Origin: Coprinus comatus
Taxonomy: Eukaryota; Basidiomycota; Agaricomycetes; Agaricales; Agaricaceae
Direction: 5' to 3'
NCBI GenBank assembly: GCA_034638255.1
Contig: JAWPGT010000027.1
Span: 186,001 to 250,000 of the forward strand
DNA: 64,000 nt
The notes below the pieces were generated by a model. That model was not told the origin of the DNA. It made no database searches and saw nothing but the letters and a program-made list of their open reading frames with translations. Shown here piece by piece: positions 1 to 11,742 of the stretch; positions within the stretch are counted from its first letter, which is position 1, and each line of letters opens with the position of its first letter. Both the position numbers and the translations under genes were made by a program.

Positions 1-2709
1 CAGGGATATGGAATTCGATCTTGACAACGACCAGCGTCTATGTTTGTATGGTGTTAATACGGACGACGAGACCTATGAACCTACTGGTGTCTCTCGTGTT
101 TCTGATATTTTCCCAAGCCCTCAATTCTTTATCGATGGCGCTGGTTCAAATGATATTGCCCAAGGACGGCTTGGCGATTGTTGGTTCTTGTCCGCTCTGT
201 CCACCATCTCATCAGTACAAGATCTGATCGAGAAGTTTTGTGTTGCGGTAATGCCCTTCGTCTCTTTAAGATTTTTTTATATCTGACACACTTGTCTCAA
301 CTAGCGCGATGAAAAAGTTGGTGTATATGGGTTTGTGTTCTTTAAGAACGGTTCTTGGGTCAGCGTTATTATCGATGAGTGAGTAATATATCCTGGTAGA
401 CATTACACGAATTCTAAAATCAGTTTAGTTTACTCTACGTCCACGTCCCTAAGTTTGAAGAGTTGAGCTATTCGGAAAAGCTCCTTTTCCACAATGATAA
501 AAGGCGCTACAATAAGACGGCTCGCAAAGGTGGCAAAGGTCTATACTTTGCAAGGTCAGGTACCGAAAACGAAACATGGGTACCTCTTGTCGAAAAGGCA
601 TATGCCAAGCTTCATGGAGATTATGGTGCCCTCTGCGGTGGTTTTACTGGTGAAGGAATCGAAGATGTTACTGGGTATTTGTGTTTTTATCAGAGTCATC
701 CATAACTCTACTGATTGTAGTGATTGTGTAGCGGAGTATCCACTATGATACGCATCAAAGATATCCTTGACAAGGACCATTTCTGGACTGAAGAATTACT
801 GAAAGCCAATGTTGACCGAGTCTTCGGTGCATCATTTGACCAACTCAGCAATAGTCGCAACTTCGAGACCAACATCGAGGTCGAGGGTCTAGTTGGAGGC
901 CATGCCTATTCCATTTTGAAATCTGTAGAAGTTGGAGGTAAACGTTTTGTTGTGTTGCGGAACCCCTGGGGCCAATCAGAATGGAAGGGTCCTTGGTCGA
1001 TGGTTCGAAGGAATGGACACCGGAATGGCTTGATCGTTTACCTGAGATTGGCCATCAGTTCGGTGACGATGGTCAATTCATCATGGAATGTACGTTTTTA
1101 CTTTGACTGTTCATCTACACAAATAAATCTGATATGTTGGTTTAATATTAGATTCCGACTTCTTGGAGCAATTCCAAGATATCGATAAAACTCTCCTTTT
1201 TGATTCAACATGGAAGATGTCTATGGAATGGCTTCGTGTTCCTATACGCGAAGACTTGTCCGCATGGTCCTTTGGAGACGTAGCGTGTATGTTTTCTACC
1301 TCTGCAATTTAAACAATTTTCATATTCATACATCACCATGCAGTCCATTTCGATGTATCCGTCGCAACGGATGCGGTTGTTGTTCTTTCCTCTCTGGACG
1401 ATCGTTACTTCAAAGGCCTTCAAAACGTTGAGCTTTCCAGCCAAAATTTCATCATCTACAAGCTTGGAGGTGAAGAACCTTTAAGGATCGCTGAATCTGA
1501 ACAATCAATGTTTGGAATCAGAAGCGTTACTACGCAAACGTCTCTTGAACCTGGTTCATATGTCATCCAAGTTCGCTTAGAAGGTTACACCAAGGACGTG
1601 AGTCTTATTCTCTTCGCACTACTCCCTGACGTTTAACTCAATTATCATCCTCGAAGGTTGATGTTTCGTCAGCCGACAAACGGAAGCTTACTCGAGTATA
1701 TACCGAACGTGCAAATTCTCGTCTTGTTGCATCCAGTACGTAACTTCCTTTTGAATAGGTAAAACAAATTCTTAATTAGCATTCATAGATTACAAACCTG
1801 AGTGAGTGTTGTAAGAAATGCGATTCTTCTATCATACTAACCACCTTTGATTACAGGGACGAGAAGAAACATTTCTCTACGCCGCTCGACAAACTTTTAG
1901 AGCGTGAAGCAACTATCTATGAAGCCAAGTTGGCAGAAGTGGCAGCGAAATCGTCAGAAGAACACGATAGCGAAGCGGATGATGAATCGGATAAAAAGGA
2001 TAAGAAGAAGGATAAGAAGAAGAAAGACAAAAAAGATAAGAAGAAGAAGAAAGCGAAGAAGGAAGAGAAAAGTGAGGAGGAAGATGAGAAAGCGGAGGAT
2101 GACAAGGATGATAAGAAGAAGAAGAAGGCGAAGGTGAAGGATGAAAAGAGTGACAATGCAGATGAGGACGACCAGAAGGAGGATGAGGATAAGAAAAAGG
2201 AAGTCTCTGGTGCTGAAGAGCCTAAGGCGGAGGACAAAGAGGAGGAGGCTCCTGAAAATGGGGAGGATGAACCTAAAGTCGAAGACAAAGGGGTGGTGGT
2301 ACCAACAGGTTCTGATTCTGAAGAGAAAAAGAAAAGTAAAAAGGAGAAGAAAGAGAAGAAGAAGGCAGGAAAGGATGAAACTAAATCTGATTCACATTCT
2401 GGATCTGGCTCCTCATCTTCGGGAAGTGACAGCGATTCATCGTCGTCATCGTCATCGTCATCGTCATCCTCCTCTTCTTCTGAGACCGATACAGAAACTC
2501 CTGCCGTTCCCGCGGATGAGAATAATGACGATAGCCCTGAAGGTCCGGACGCATATATTGGCTTACGGATTTATACACAAGGGGGAGAGAAGGTTACTAT
2601 CACGGGAAGGATTAGAGGGGAAGCGGAGACTCTGTATGTGTCTTCGAAGCTAGCATTGGAATTGGCTGCCGGGAAATCTGATAAAAAGAAAGACAAAGGG
2701 AAAGATTAG
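1..2709 (+). CDS. Calpain-like cysteine protease, 5' end outside window, one frame break
   Basis: Calpain family C2 catalytic core. Exons inferred: <1-247, 305-378, 429-674, 732-1089, 1152-1286, 1344-1597, 1657-1735, 1789-1801 (13-nt microexon), 1857-2709. The reading frame is open from base 1 and the window begins inside the protease domain, so the start lies upstream. All three catalytic residues are visible: Cys in GDCWFLSAL (codon 179-181), His in VGGHAYSIL (901-903) and Asn in LRNPWG (961-963). A calpain C2-like/domain III region follows (exons 5-8), then a Lys/Glu/Asp-rich tail (about 1930-2390), a Ser-rich run (2395-2480) and a short terminal segment with GLRIYT. Between GPWS and the expected GSKEW the frame slips by one base near 997-1001, with no room for an intron; this is either a real mutation or an assembly error. 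Calcium-regulated, cytosolic limited proteolysis is the family role; no substrate can be inferred. Confidence 0.88.
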
Positions 2710-2847
2710 TGTTCAACATACGGAATTAGTTCAATATCGTTGTAGGAAATCAGTGTTCAATTTCATCTAGTATACAAAATAATTACTGGCTGTGTGTGTA
2801 TTGCCAGTGCATATAGACATAAATACATCGTCTAGTCTTTCATTCTT

Positions 2848-3545
2848 TCACATTGTACCTGCACTCCACAAACAACCATACCATACGCCAACTACTAACA
2901 AGAGACCGGAAATGATTACCATACTCGACACAACGTTCGTGAGCCTGGAAAGCACCCGTCTTCTTTCATCATCGTCTTGTAGCAATGGCTCCTCCAGGCT
3001 GATACTGCTCTTCCAAAGAACTCGCTCAAAATACATACATGTTAGTAAACCGATGAGGGATAAGAAGCATATAGCGAAGCTGAGGTGGTAAATGTATATG
3101 ATGGGTTGGTTGGTTGCGAACGCCCGTGGATTTTGTGCGTAAAATATGTTTGCGTTGATCATCTGGGTGGCTACTAGTAAAAATGAAGCAGCCTGAAGAT
3201 TATCCTTGCCGATTGAGCACAGTAAGGGGCGATTCAAATATTGGCGTACCGCAAGAAAGAGATATCGAAGAGTGGTTTGACGATCATTATATAACTCCAT
3301 TTGGTCGTCGTTAGGCGCCTCAGAGACCATGGGAAGCCCAGCTTTATTGTTCTAGATACTTGATAAATGAAAAAATGTGCGGCTGACTGGCTCAGGACAA
3401 CCGTACCAGGACCAGATTTGTCTTGCTACTACGGCTACCCTGGACAAGGGATTTAGGTCTTATAGTACTAGACTAGAGTCCATTGATCATATGCTTGATA
3501 TTAACATAAATTAGACAACTTTTGAGTACATACCTTGTAGTCCAT
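2848..3545 (-). CDS. Small hypothetical membrane protein
   Basis: Convergent with the calpain gene (3' ends 138 bp apart). Best model is two exons, 3534-3545 (Met-Asp-Tyr-Lys) and 2848-3351, joined across a 182-bp intron with a GTATGT donor and CTAG acceptor; this gives about 171 residues. A one-exon alternative starts at the ATG at 3330 (160 residues). The protein has a charged N-terminal third and three likely membrane spans: around AASFLLVATQMI, IIYIYHLSFAICFLSLIGLL and VVSSMVIISGLLLVVGVWYG. An acidic/basic loop (QDDDERRR) separates spans two and three. I do not recognise the family. Conserved hydrophobic pattern and an unbroken frame argue for a real gene, but no function is assigned. Confidence 0.5.
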
Positions 3546-3831
3546 GGTTGTAGTCTTAGTGTTCTGCAACGAGGTTTATGTGCAAGAGATGGGTCGCGCT
3601 AGTTATCAAACCATTTGTGAATGATGTCATCAAACTGACTAATCCAAGGTTGTGAATCAAATAACCACAAATAAAAACTAATTCACTCCATTGTCACGAA
3701 GAGATTTACTTTCTTAAAAAATGAGAAGAAAATTAACAAATCGCACATCGGGTCCAATTACAGTTATTCATAGCCAGGATACTTTTTGATGTGAATGGTC
3801 TGTTGTTGTTCAATCTTGTATCTTCTAGTAT

Positions 3832-5265
3832 GTGGTGTGTACCTCTATCGTTAAGAGAAGACACAATTTCATATCCCTTGTTGACCGGCTAGCAGATATA
3901 ATAAATCTTAGTCGAGGACAAAGTTTGGGCCATTACACTGCCACCAGGGTTAACAATAACAATCATTATTTAAAATGTTACAAAAACAAGGACAATACGA
4001 AACAACACAATTACAGACGAAGAAAAATATTCAAGGCAAACTTTCCAAGTGCGATCAAGTTCCTCCAAGATGATGTGTGTATCCCCCATCTCCCGCCTCC
4101 CTCCAGAGACTCTATGCGAGATATTCTCCACATTAAATCTTCCATGGTCCTCCCGGACCCTCATATTTCCAAGCGCCCATATACCGTGCAGCTTCTAGAT
4201 CATATCCCTTCTCAATGGACTATTGGGTCGGTCTGTTGGCAATGGCGTGAAATCGTATTATCAGCACCAACCCTTTGGAATAATATCACATTTGACGCGA
4301 AGTCAGTGTCTCGACTTTTGACTACAGAGAACAAGATTAATGCGCAGATATCAATCATTGATATGGATCACAATGCTCAAGAAGGTAAACGTCTACAGAC
4401 AATTCTATGTATGCTCATTTCTAAATTTTCTTTTTCTTTAGTTCTCTTACAGGATATTGCCGCTGCTCTGAAAAATCAAACAAAGACGTGGATTACTGAA
4501 GAAAATGCTGTTGCTGTTGCTGGTCTCGTGTTTGAACTCGACTGGCAGTGGAGTTGGGATGGAATAATTCCCATTTTGCAAGAATTGTGCAGACGACCGG
4601 ATAGTGGATCACTTCGCCCAATACATCATCTCGTTGGAAGACTCTAGAAAAGGCTTGTCTCGACACGTTGATGTCTATTGTTAGTCAGTATTTTTTACCA
4701 ATGTCTTTCCTCCTATGAACTCTGCGCACTTGCGCGATCTTGCACCTATACTTGGTACCTTGCTCGTTGATTGTGATGAATGTTTTATGCGCTCATATTT
4801 GTTTTCTTCTATATTCATCGATTTCTCTCTCATGGCGATTGACTTCTCAGACTATACCAAGCCCTTCCTCAAAATTATAGAAAACTTGGAAACCCAGCGT
4901 CTCATTATCAAAGAGCGGCCATTGGATAATATCTTGCTCTACACTAAACATGTTATATAATACTCATCCGGCCTATCTAAAATACTTCCTTCCATTGAAG
5001 CAACCTTCGATGCCATACTTGCTCCTGCAGAAGAACGGGTTCGGCTCACGCCCGGATATTCGATCTTCCATCCAAATAGATTCACGATTCCACGAACACT
5101 TCATCATCCTAACGCCCCTAAAGAGGACCTGGAACCTGTATGGGCCTTGATTGACAACTTTAATGAAAGAATGATGGTTATTTTTGATGTAAAGGAGAAC
5201 GACTGTGATGTAGACGAGGACAAGGATTGGAGTGAAGAACCTGGAAGAACGGAAGATTCAAGATA
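3832..5265 (+). pseudogene. F-box-like N-terminus joined to the C-terminal domain of the DUF6535 family (relic)
   Basis: In one frame near 4095-4125 an F-box start is readable (ISRLPPETLCEIFSTL); in another frame at 4200-4290 the second half follows (PSQWTIGSVCWQWREIV then LSAPTLWNNI), so a frameshift lies between about 4130 and 4190. Downstream, across an intron at about 4384-4441, the sequence becomes the C-terminal helical domain seen in the DUF6535 genes of this window: TWITEENAVAVAG, IIPILQELCRRP, then in shifted frames LAPILGTLLVDCDECF (4740-4800), PFLKIIENLETQRLI (4860-4920) and EPVWALIDNFNER (5135-5170). Several stops and shifts make it unlikely to be functional. The frame changes are seen; the F-box assignment rests on known Agaricomycete F-box-like proteins. 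Confidence 0.6.
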
Positions 5266-7127
5266 GGGAACTTGTAGGGATCAAGGATGGTACGTTTTAT
5301 GTTTTCAGTTTATTAACACATCCCATGATCCATCAGCTATGTCTAATGCACTATTAGAATCTGAAGGCGTACATAAAGAAACAATGAACCAGGTTACCTC
5401 AAATCAATCAAGTGGACTGTATCCAATAACAGATCGACCACTGCCACACTTGTAACCTTGCCCAATCAGCCCTGTGAGTCCGGATGATAAGGAAATAACT
5501 GGTTTACTAAATAAAATACATTTAGTAGAGGAAACGACTAATATTAGCATTCGAAACGTATTTGCGGCTCCTATTACCTCGTCATAAAAATATTTACAAA
5601 ATGAATACACCCCATAACTTTGTATCGACCGTCGAATTGTTGTTCACAAATCCGGATGAATTGAGTGTTTGATGTCTAATATTCATCTTAATACCATGCA
5701 CATTGATTGTTCTAAATTATTTCATGGCGTTTTACTGACACGTCCTTTTAGTTATTATTCGCCAATGCATATGGTGGGAGAAAATGGGATTGCTATACTA
5801 TATGTATCCCATGACTTAGCTCTTGGTTACCACGAAGCAAATTCATTGGAGAGCTGAGTTGGTATGAGTACGTAGAGATATGACATGAATGTAGAGAAAA
5901 ACTGATAGGCGAAATATCTTTTGTATAAGTTGTTTACGTGGCAAATGATTCGATAAGGATCGCATGTTCGACCTATATAACGCCCTATATAACGCCTACA
6001 CCAAAAAAAAAATCAGAAATTTAACAACGATACCCCAGACTATACAAAAAGTTTGAAAATTCAAATGTGTTAACTTGGTGTGACAAAATTGAAGAAAAAA
6101 ATGCAATCAATGTATTATAATGATTGGGGTAGACGTTGCAGCGAAACACACATCAGAACAACAAAAATATGCTTTGAATAATCCTCGAAATGTGACAAAA
6201 CGGGCCGCCCAGATCACGTGTTTTTCCGACAAATGTTATGAGATGGCGTTCGTCAAAAAGAACATGGTACGACATTGTGATTGGTCTCCAATCAGCGCAA
6301 GTTAGGACAAAATTTATTACCAGACATTCGAACTCTTCAACTAACCTTTCCATCAATCCTGAATCCTTAGTACAACCGCACCGCTATCTACTACAATGCC
6401 TAATTCCCCTGCTTCAATTGTCCAAGAGGATAGCTCAACTAAAGTTGAACAATCATGATAGTATGTCTAGGTGATATGTATTGATTCTCGGGAGGATAAT
6501 CTATACTGACTGTGTGAAACGCTTGTGCTTGTATTACTACTCCATCCAACGATCAATATTCAGCCATTTCTTACCCCTCTACCAAATTCTTGCACTGGAT
6601 TTGATGGTGTATACCAGACAACTTTTGACTTAAAACGCTACACGCTGTTACCGTTAGAGTCTATTTCAAATTCAATGTTGGACGAAAAATTATAACTTGT
6701 TCTAGAACGGGAAGGAAAAGATGTTGCTGTCACCAAATGGGATGAGTGAACTAAACTGAGTTTCGGGAATATGTAATGGGTGTGAATTGAAGTTTGCAAG
6801 GTGTGTGAAAAGAAACATTCAACCTGGTGAATACTTCAATGTCCGTTTTTTTTATCAGGACGAACGGCATATATCCTTGAAGTAGTAGACAATTACAATT
6901 AACCACTTGTTTTTAATATACATTCAGTATCTAGTACACTAGCAATACTGATAGATAGATGCTATCAACCTGGGCGAATATTCTTAGACAACGACCATGT
7001 GCACAGTGCACGTACCACCTTGTGAACATCAAGTCATCAAACACCGCTCTTGCGATTTCTCAAGCTCCAAGTCTCTCACTGCTCAGGCCATTTACTACTA
7101 ACTACCATCATCGTCAGTTTCTCTATT
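5266..7127. other. Gene-free 1.9 kb
   Basis: AT-rich sequence with only short, unrelated open frames on both strands and no motif I recognise. It contains a CACGTG hexamer near 6215 and short A-runs near 6003. It probably holds the promoter of the DUF6535 copy that begins near 7128. Confidence 0.5.
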
Positions 7128-10100
7128 ATGCCTCGTCACCGTGAGGTGCGTAACAATTTACTTCACTTCAAGTTTATCTCCTGACAGAAATAGTTTCTCA
7201 TTCTTGTTCTCGTTCTTACTACAAGGGAGATTACTAATGCCAGAAACACAGCATTTGAAGGAATAGACCCAGTAAGTTTTGCTGTATCGAGGAAAGTATA
7301 AGGGAGATACTAAGATTTATACACTTAGAACTTGAAGATTATTGATGAAGAAGCGGATACAAAACGATGGGAAGGGTTGAACAAAAAAGGAGAGGTTTTG
7401 ACAAAAGAAACATATGAGAGTTGGACAGGAGAATTGCACAATCTCCTCATTTTTGTAAGCAGCCTCAACTCTGGTATCGTGAAATATATTTATGATAATA
7501 TTTTACAGGCCGGTCTCTTCTCCGCAATCATCACGGCGTTCACCATCGAAACTAACAAAACCATACAGGGTGAACCCATAGTGATGGCGGTGCTTTTACT
7601 CCAAACAATCGTCCTGCAACTGAATAATCAATCAAATCCACAAGTGAATCTTCCTATTAACCTCTACCCAGAAACAGAACCCTCCCTATACTCTCAGCGC
7701 ATCAATGTCCTGTACTCAGTTAGCCTCGCGCTCAGCCTTGCTGCAGTTCTGGGAGGGATTCTGTGCTTACAGTGGCTACGAGAATTTGGCAAAAACATCA
7801 CAGGGTATCACATAAAGAGGACTTGTTGCTACAACATCAACGTCACGAGAGTCTCCAGGCCTGGGGTGTTTTAGTAATTCTCAATATGCTACCACTCTTC
7901 CTACTGACTGCACTCGGCCTCTTCTTCGTTGGGTTCATGGTCTCGCAATGGGAGTCAAAGTCCTTTGCCTCCATTCCTGTGACGTCCCTTGTTGCTCTAT
8001 GTGGTGGATTTGTTGCCTGTACCACTGTTCTCCCTACCTGTCATTTCTCTTCCTTATAGGAAAATCAACTGGTGCAAACAATCCTCGACCCATCCTTTGT
8101 CCATATCGGTCACCACAATCATGGCTATTTCATTTAATCCTCCAAAAGATTTTCCTTATTACCAATCTTCCACTATTGAAGCTGATGGTGCAGTCTGATT
8201 TCTGGAAAGCTTTGAAGGGCATCAGCACTTGGTTGGACTATGATATAAATGGCGTAAAAAGATGGAAAGAGAATGCAGGGGCTGTGGAGGTAATAAATGA
8301 ACATTGTTGTGGATCTCACGTGAATATAGACAGGCCACTACGGTTACCCTGGATGCATACTATGTATGGTGTATTTGCTTCTTTCCATAGGATGCGGATG
8401 AAGTTGACAGAAAGCAATGCATCGTCAGTCTCAAGTGGGATTGGGAGGGACAGGCATTATCGACATCCGAATTTAAAGAACGGAACAACCTACATCAAGA
8501 CTCAGATATCAAGTGGGGGTGGAATGAAGGGTCTTTATCGTTATCATTTCAAACAAAGAATACATACAACGAGACTCAGATATCAAGTGGGAGTGGGATG
8601 AAGGGGATTTACTGACATCATTTCAAACAAAAAATAACATCAATGACACTGAAGCCATCCAGAAGATACATGCAAAGGGCAGCAATTGATGCAACAGGAG
8701 AATGGCATAAGGTCCGCTGTTATTGGAACATCCTGTACCTCTATTAGATATCTCTTGGGGTGATAAAATTGATATAGACTATACTTCTCCAATGTGTAAG
8801 TGTCTTAATATCTATGTGTAATTCCTTTAGTAATATTTGCTCTAGTTCTCTTAAACGAGATGACCACTGACTTGGGGAGTTTAGAGAGGATGTACGTTAC
8901 TCCACAGCACGCTGTTGCTGTTGCCTGTCATGTGATTGATCAATGCTCTTGGCATTGGACTGAGACAATTCCCATTTTGGAAGAACTGTGCAAACGTCCA
9001 ACCACCCAATCACTTCCTCACATACGCCGTCTCTGCAACAAACTCAGGGATAAGCTCAGTTCAGAGCATCACTGTGAATATTTGGTCTGGATATTCAATG
9101 ATGTGTTTCCTTCTGTACAACCTACAGATTACAAAGATGTTGCACCAATACTTGGCAGGCTGCTTGTGAAATGTGATGAATGCTTTATTCACTCTGGTTT
9201 GTCTTCTCATCCACCCTTTAGTCCTTTCTCTGACCATCATTGCTTCTCAGTCCGTACAGAATCATTCCTCAAAATCATAGAAGACCTTGTCTCAAAGCGC
9301 CTCATTGGCAAAGAACACGCATTAGATAACATCTTCCTCTACACCAAATACATCATACAACACTCATGGAGAATATCCGAAATACTCCCTTCCATCACAA
9401 CAACTCTCAACGCAATACTGTCCGCTGTGGAAGAATACGATGAACACCCTGAGTCCGAGTCCTTCAGCTGTTATGTCATAGACCCAAATAATTTCACTAT
9501 TCCGCATACACTACATCACCCTTCCTGGGATGAAGATCTGGAGCCTGTAGGGTCATTGATAGACAACTTTAACAAGAGATTGCCAAAGGAGGTGTGGGGA
9601 TCAAGTATAATAGAGAAATTCATTGAGGATGTTACGAAGACCTTTGGTCTGTTGGAAACTTATCTCTTCCAGTAAAATATCTAATAATTTTTCTCAATAG
9701 AGGACTTGCATGATGAAACATGTGAAGTCACTTCGGAAATACTCTTTATTGAAGATCTACCCACAATCACATTCGCCATACCCACGGCCCTTAAATCTAG
9801 TCAATTAGAGATTGTATCTGATATTGGTACTGGAATCGCAACCCATAGCACTCCACTTTCGACATCACAAGATTCCAAACATCAGTCTTCCAACAACAAC
9901 TGTGATATACCTATTGATACTTCTGCACAGATGAAATTCCACTTGTTCAATCGAAGATGATTGGAGATTCCAAGATCAAAAACAGTAGCGGATCCGGTCG
10001 GCTCTCTTCTTTTTCCCAGATGAGACCTCCACCTCTCTGGATCCAAATTTAATCGCTCACCCTTTGACATACAATGGTGTTGGGACTGTAAACCAAGCCT

Positions 10101-10192
10101 CCGTGGTGGTATCTCAAGGCCCACAAACTGCTTCTTCGACGCAATCTTCCCCTACTGATTCTGACACTGAAGAAAATGGTCAGATCCCATAA
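7128..10192 (+). pseudogene. DUF6535 membrane protein, copy A (broken)
   Basis: Same exon layout as the other copies: 7128-7145 (uncertain start exon), 7230-7271 (ends AFEGIDP), 7329-7454 (ends NLLIF), 7509 to about 8795, 8848-9196, 9251-9672, then a Ser/Thr-rich tail (about 9706-10190, including NGVGTVNQAS). The DUF6535 signature AGLFSAIITAFTIE opens exon 4, followed by the membrane pairs LYSVSLALSLAAVLGGIL and VILNMLPLFLL. Breaks: a frameshift at about 7802-7806 (NITG/VSNKED boundary of other copies), another at about 8056-8061, heavy decay at 8280-8790 with a 74-bp internal tandem duplication, and a 2-bp shortfall in exon 8848-9196. The C-terminal helical domain (8860-9672) is open as one 271-residue frame, but only because the 54-bp intron 9197-9250 lacks stops. 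DUF6535 proteins are Agaricomycete membrane proteins of unknown role. Confidence 0.75.
8499..8640 (+). repeat. Imperfect tandem duplication, period 74 bp
   Basis: The block starting GACTCAGATATCAAGTGGG at 8499 restarts at 8573, and both copies run into a shared TCATTTCAAACAAA string. It lies inside the decayed exon 4 of DUF6535 copy A and has no counterpart in copies B, C or D. Confidence 0.75.
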
Positions 10193-10198
10193 TTAATC

Positions 10199-10447
10199 AT
10201 GGGGGTAATGTTTCAAATGATGAGTTGCGTTGTAGTTATTCTGGAAGCAATGGGATTATTGGGTCTGGTTGCAGTTTATTATAATGGTATTGAATGGGAG
10301 AGTTGTCGTAAATATTTATTGAATTTATGGTTTGTTGGTGTTCTAATATATTCGCGTCTTCTCGATAAAAGATCGAATCACTACTTAATCGAATTCCAGC
10401 TTCGTCATCTTGACCATGAGGCTTTGAGGCTTGGGAAGGGAATGTGA
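10199..10447 (+). CDS. Possible 82-residue membrane peptide
   Basis: Open frame from ATG 10199 with a hydrophobic N-terminal half (VVVILEAMGLLGLVAVYY) and a charged C-terminal half ending HLDHEALRLGKGM. It starts 7 bp after the in-frame stop that ends the tail of DUF6535 copy A and precedes another DUF6535 C-terminal relic. No family recognised. It could be a chance frame or a leftover exon; low confidence. Confidence 0.2.
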   Translation: MGVMFQMMSCVVVILEAMGLLGLVAVYYNGIEWESCRKYLLNLWFVGVLIYSRLLDKRSNHYLIEFQLRHLDHEALRLGKGM

Positions 10448-10507
10448 GTTATAACAGACTAAATGCGATAACATATACACCTTTCTCTTTTATATATATA
10501 TATCTTT

Positions 10508-10540
10508 TAAAGGTCGGTACTGGACCAGTACCGACCTTTA
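10508..10540. repeat. Perfect 33-bp palindrome
   Basis: Two 16-bp arms (TAAAGGTCGGTACTGG and its exact reverse complement) around a single A at 10524, next to a short TA run (about 10489-10502). It sits just before the relic C-terminal domain at the place where other copies have an intron/exon border. Confidence 0.9.
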
Positions 10541-11290
10541 CTACTGGTATCATTCCAAATCCAACAAATACGTGGGTTACTGAAGAGACTGCTATCGCCC
10601 TGGCATGTCAAGTAGTTGATTTGAAGGATTGGGGTTTGATTTTTCCAATTTTACGTGCAGTGTACAACCGCCCAAAAAATTCATCCCACGCTTCGTCCCA
10701 CACTTCATCTCTGTGAAAAACTAGGAGAAAAGCTCCGCTCTGTATACCGGTGTTCTTACTCGGTTTTCATATTTAACATGGTTTTTACTTCCGTCAATTC
10801 CGCACATCGGCGTCACTTTGCACCTATACTTAGCAAATTGCTTGTAGATTGTCAGCGTCCTCTTTGCTTTATTTTCCCCCCGTATATGTCCTATTACTTT
10901 CATCACTTCTCAGGTCTCGTACATTAATTTCTGACATCGACGTTTACTTTCAACTGGGTAGATAACGCGGAATATTTCCTCAAGGCGGTAAAACACTTTG
11001 TCAAGTCGGGGCAGTTCCTTGACGAGTTAAAAGATATCATCCTCTACACTAAACATATCTTACAACACTCATGAGGATTACCAGACATATACCCTGTCAT
11101 CAAAGAAACCCTTGACGCAACACTTGAAGTTGCTGCAGTAGAACAAAAAAACCGAAGTGTCTTCAAAGTTCATTCTGTCCTACATCCAGTCAATTTACCA
11201 TTCCACGCACAACGCCTCTACCTGGTTTTGAAGATGTGACGGCTGTGTGGGATTTGATAATTTTAACGAAAAACTATTGGTTATATGGCA
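10541..11290 (+). pseudogene. Isolated DUF6535-family C-terminal domain relic
   Basis: Readable pieces in shifting frames match the C-terminal helical domain of the neighbouring copies: NTWVTEETAIALACQVVD (10565-10620), KLGEKLRSVYRCSYSVFIF (about 10720-10775), FAPILSKLLVDC (about 10815-10852), AEYFLKAVKHFVKSG (about 10970-11010), IILYTKHILQHS followed at once by a stop (about 11035-11075). No DUF6535 N-terminal part is found upstream, so this is either a truncated gene or a free-standing domain fragment. Frameshifts and stops argue against function. Confidence 0.6.
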
Positions 11291-11742
11291 TGTGGACAAA
11301 ACTGGTACGATACACTCAATAAAAAACGTCAATGCACCATACCTGATGCTTTCTTATTTAGAACTAAACGGTCGTCAGTTGAAGTCTCCTAGTCAGGCGG
11401 TGCTATGATTATAAGTCGTTGGTCGGAGGCAACATACTGACATTATCTGTTGAAGGAAAAATGAGCGTCGAGTACATTCGTCAATGTTTTATCACTTTTA
11501 AAAAAAAAAGATTCCTTGTAATTGAGTATTGAAGAATATCGAATAACAAACAAATTCACATTCAAAAAAAAAAATCATAAAACAAAACAAAAAAAAGAAT
11601 ATGTAAAAAGAAAAAACGAAACAATACAATCAGTCCATTTCCCCTTCCCTTCCTTATCAACACCTCCCACTTCCAACAATCCTCAATCCTCAACCTTCAA
11701 CTCACAATTCAAACAACTATCACAACAACTAATCCATTACAT
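11291..11742. other. Gene-free stretch downstream of hse1
   Basis: A-rich on the plus strand with several A-runs of 8-11 bases (11501-11600), then C/T/A-rich. Probably the 3' untranslated region of the minus-strand hse1 gene. Nothing else seen. Confidence 0.5.

Noticed and set aside
1904..2653. Arg/Lys-rich overlapping frames in the calpain tail
   Set aside because: Frame-shifted readings of the AAG/GAT-rich repeat that encodes the calpain tail.
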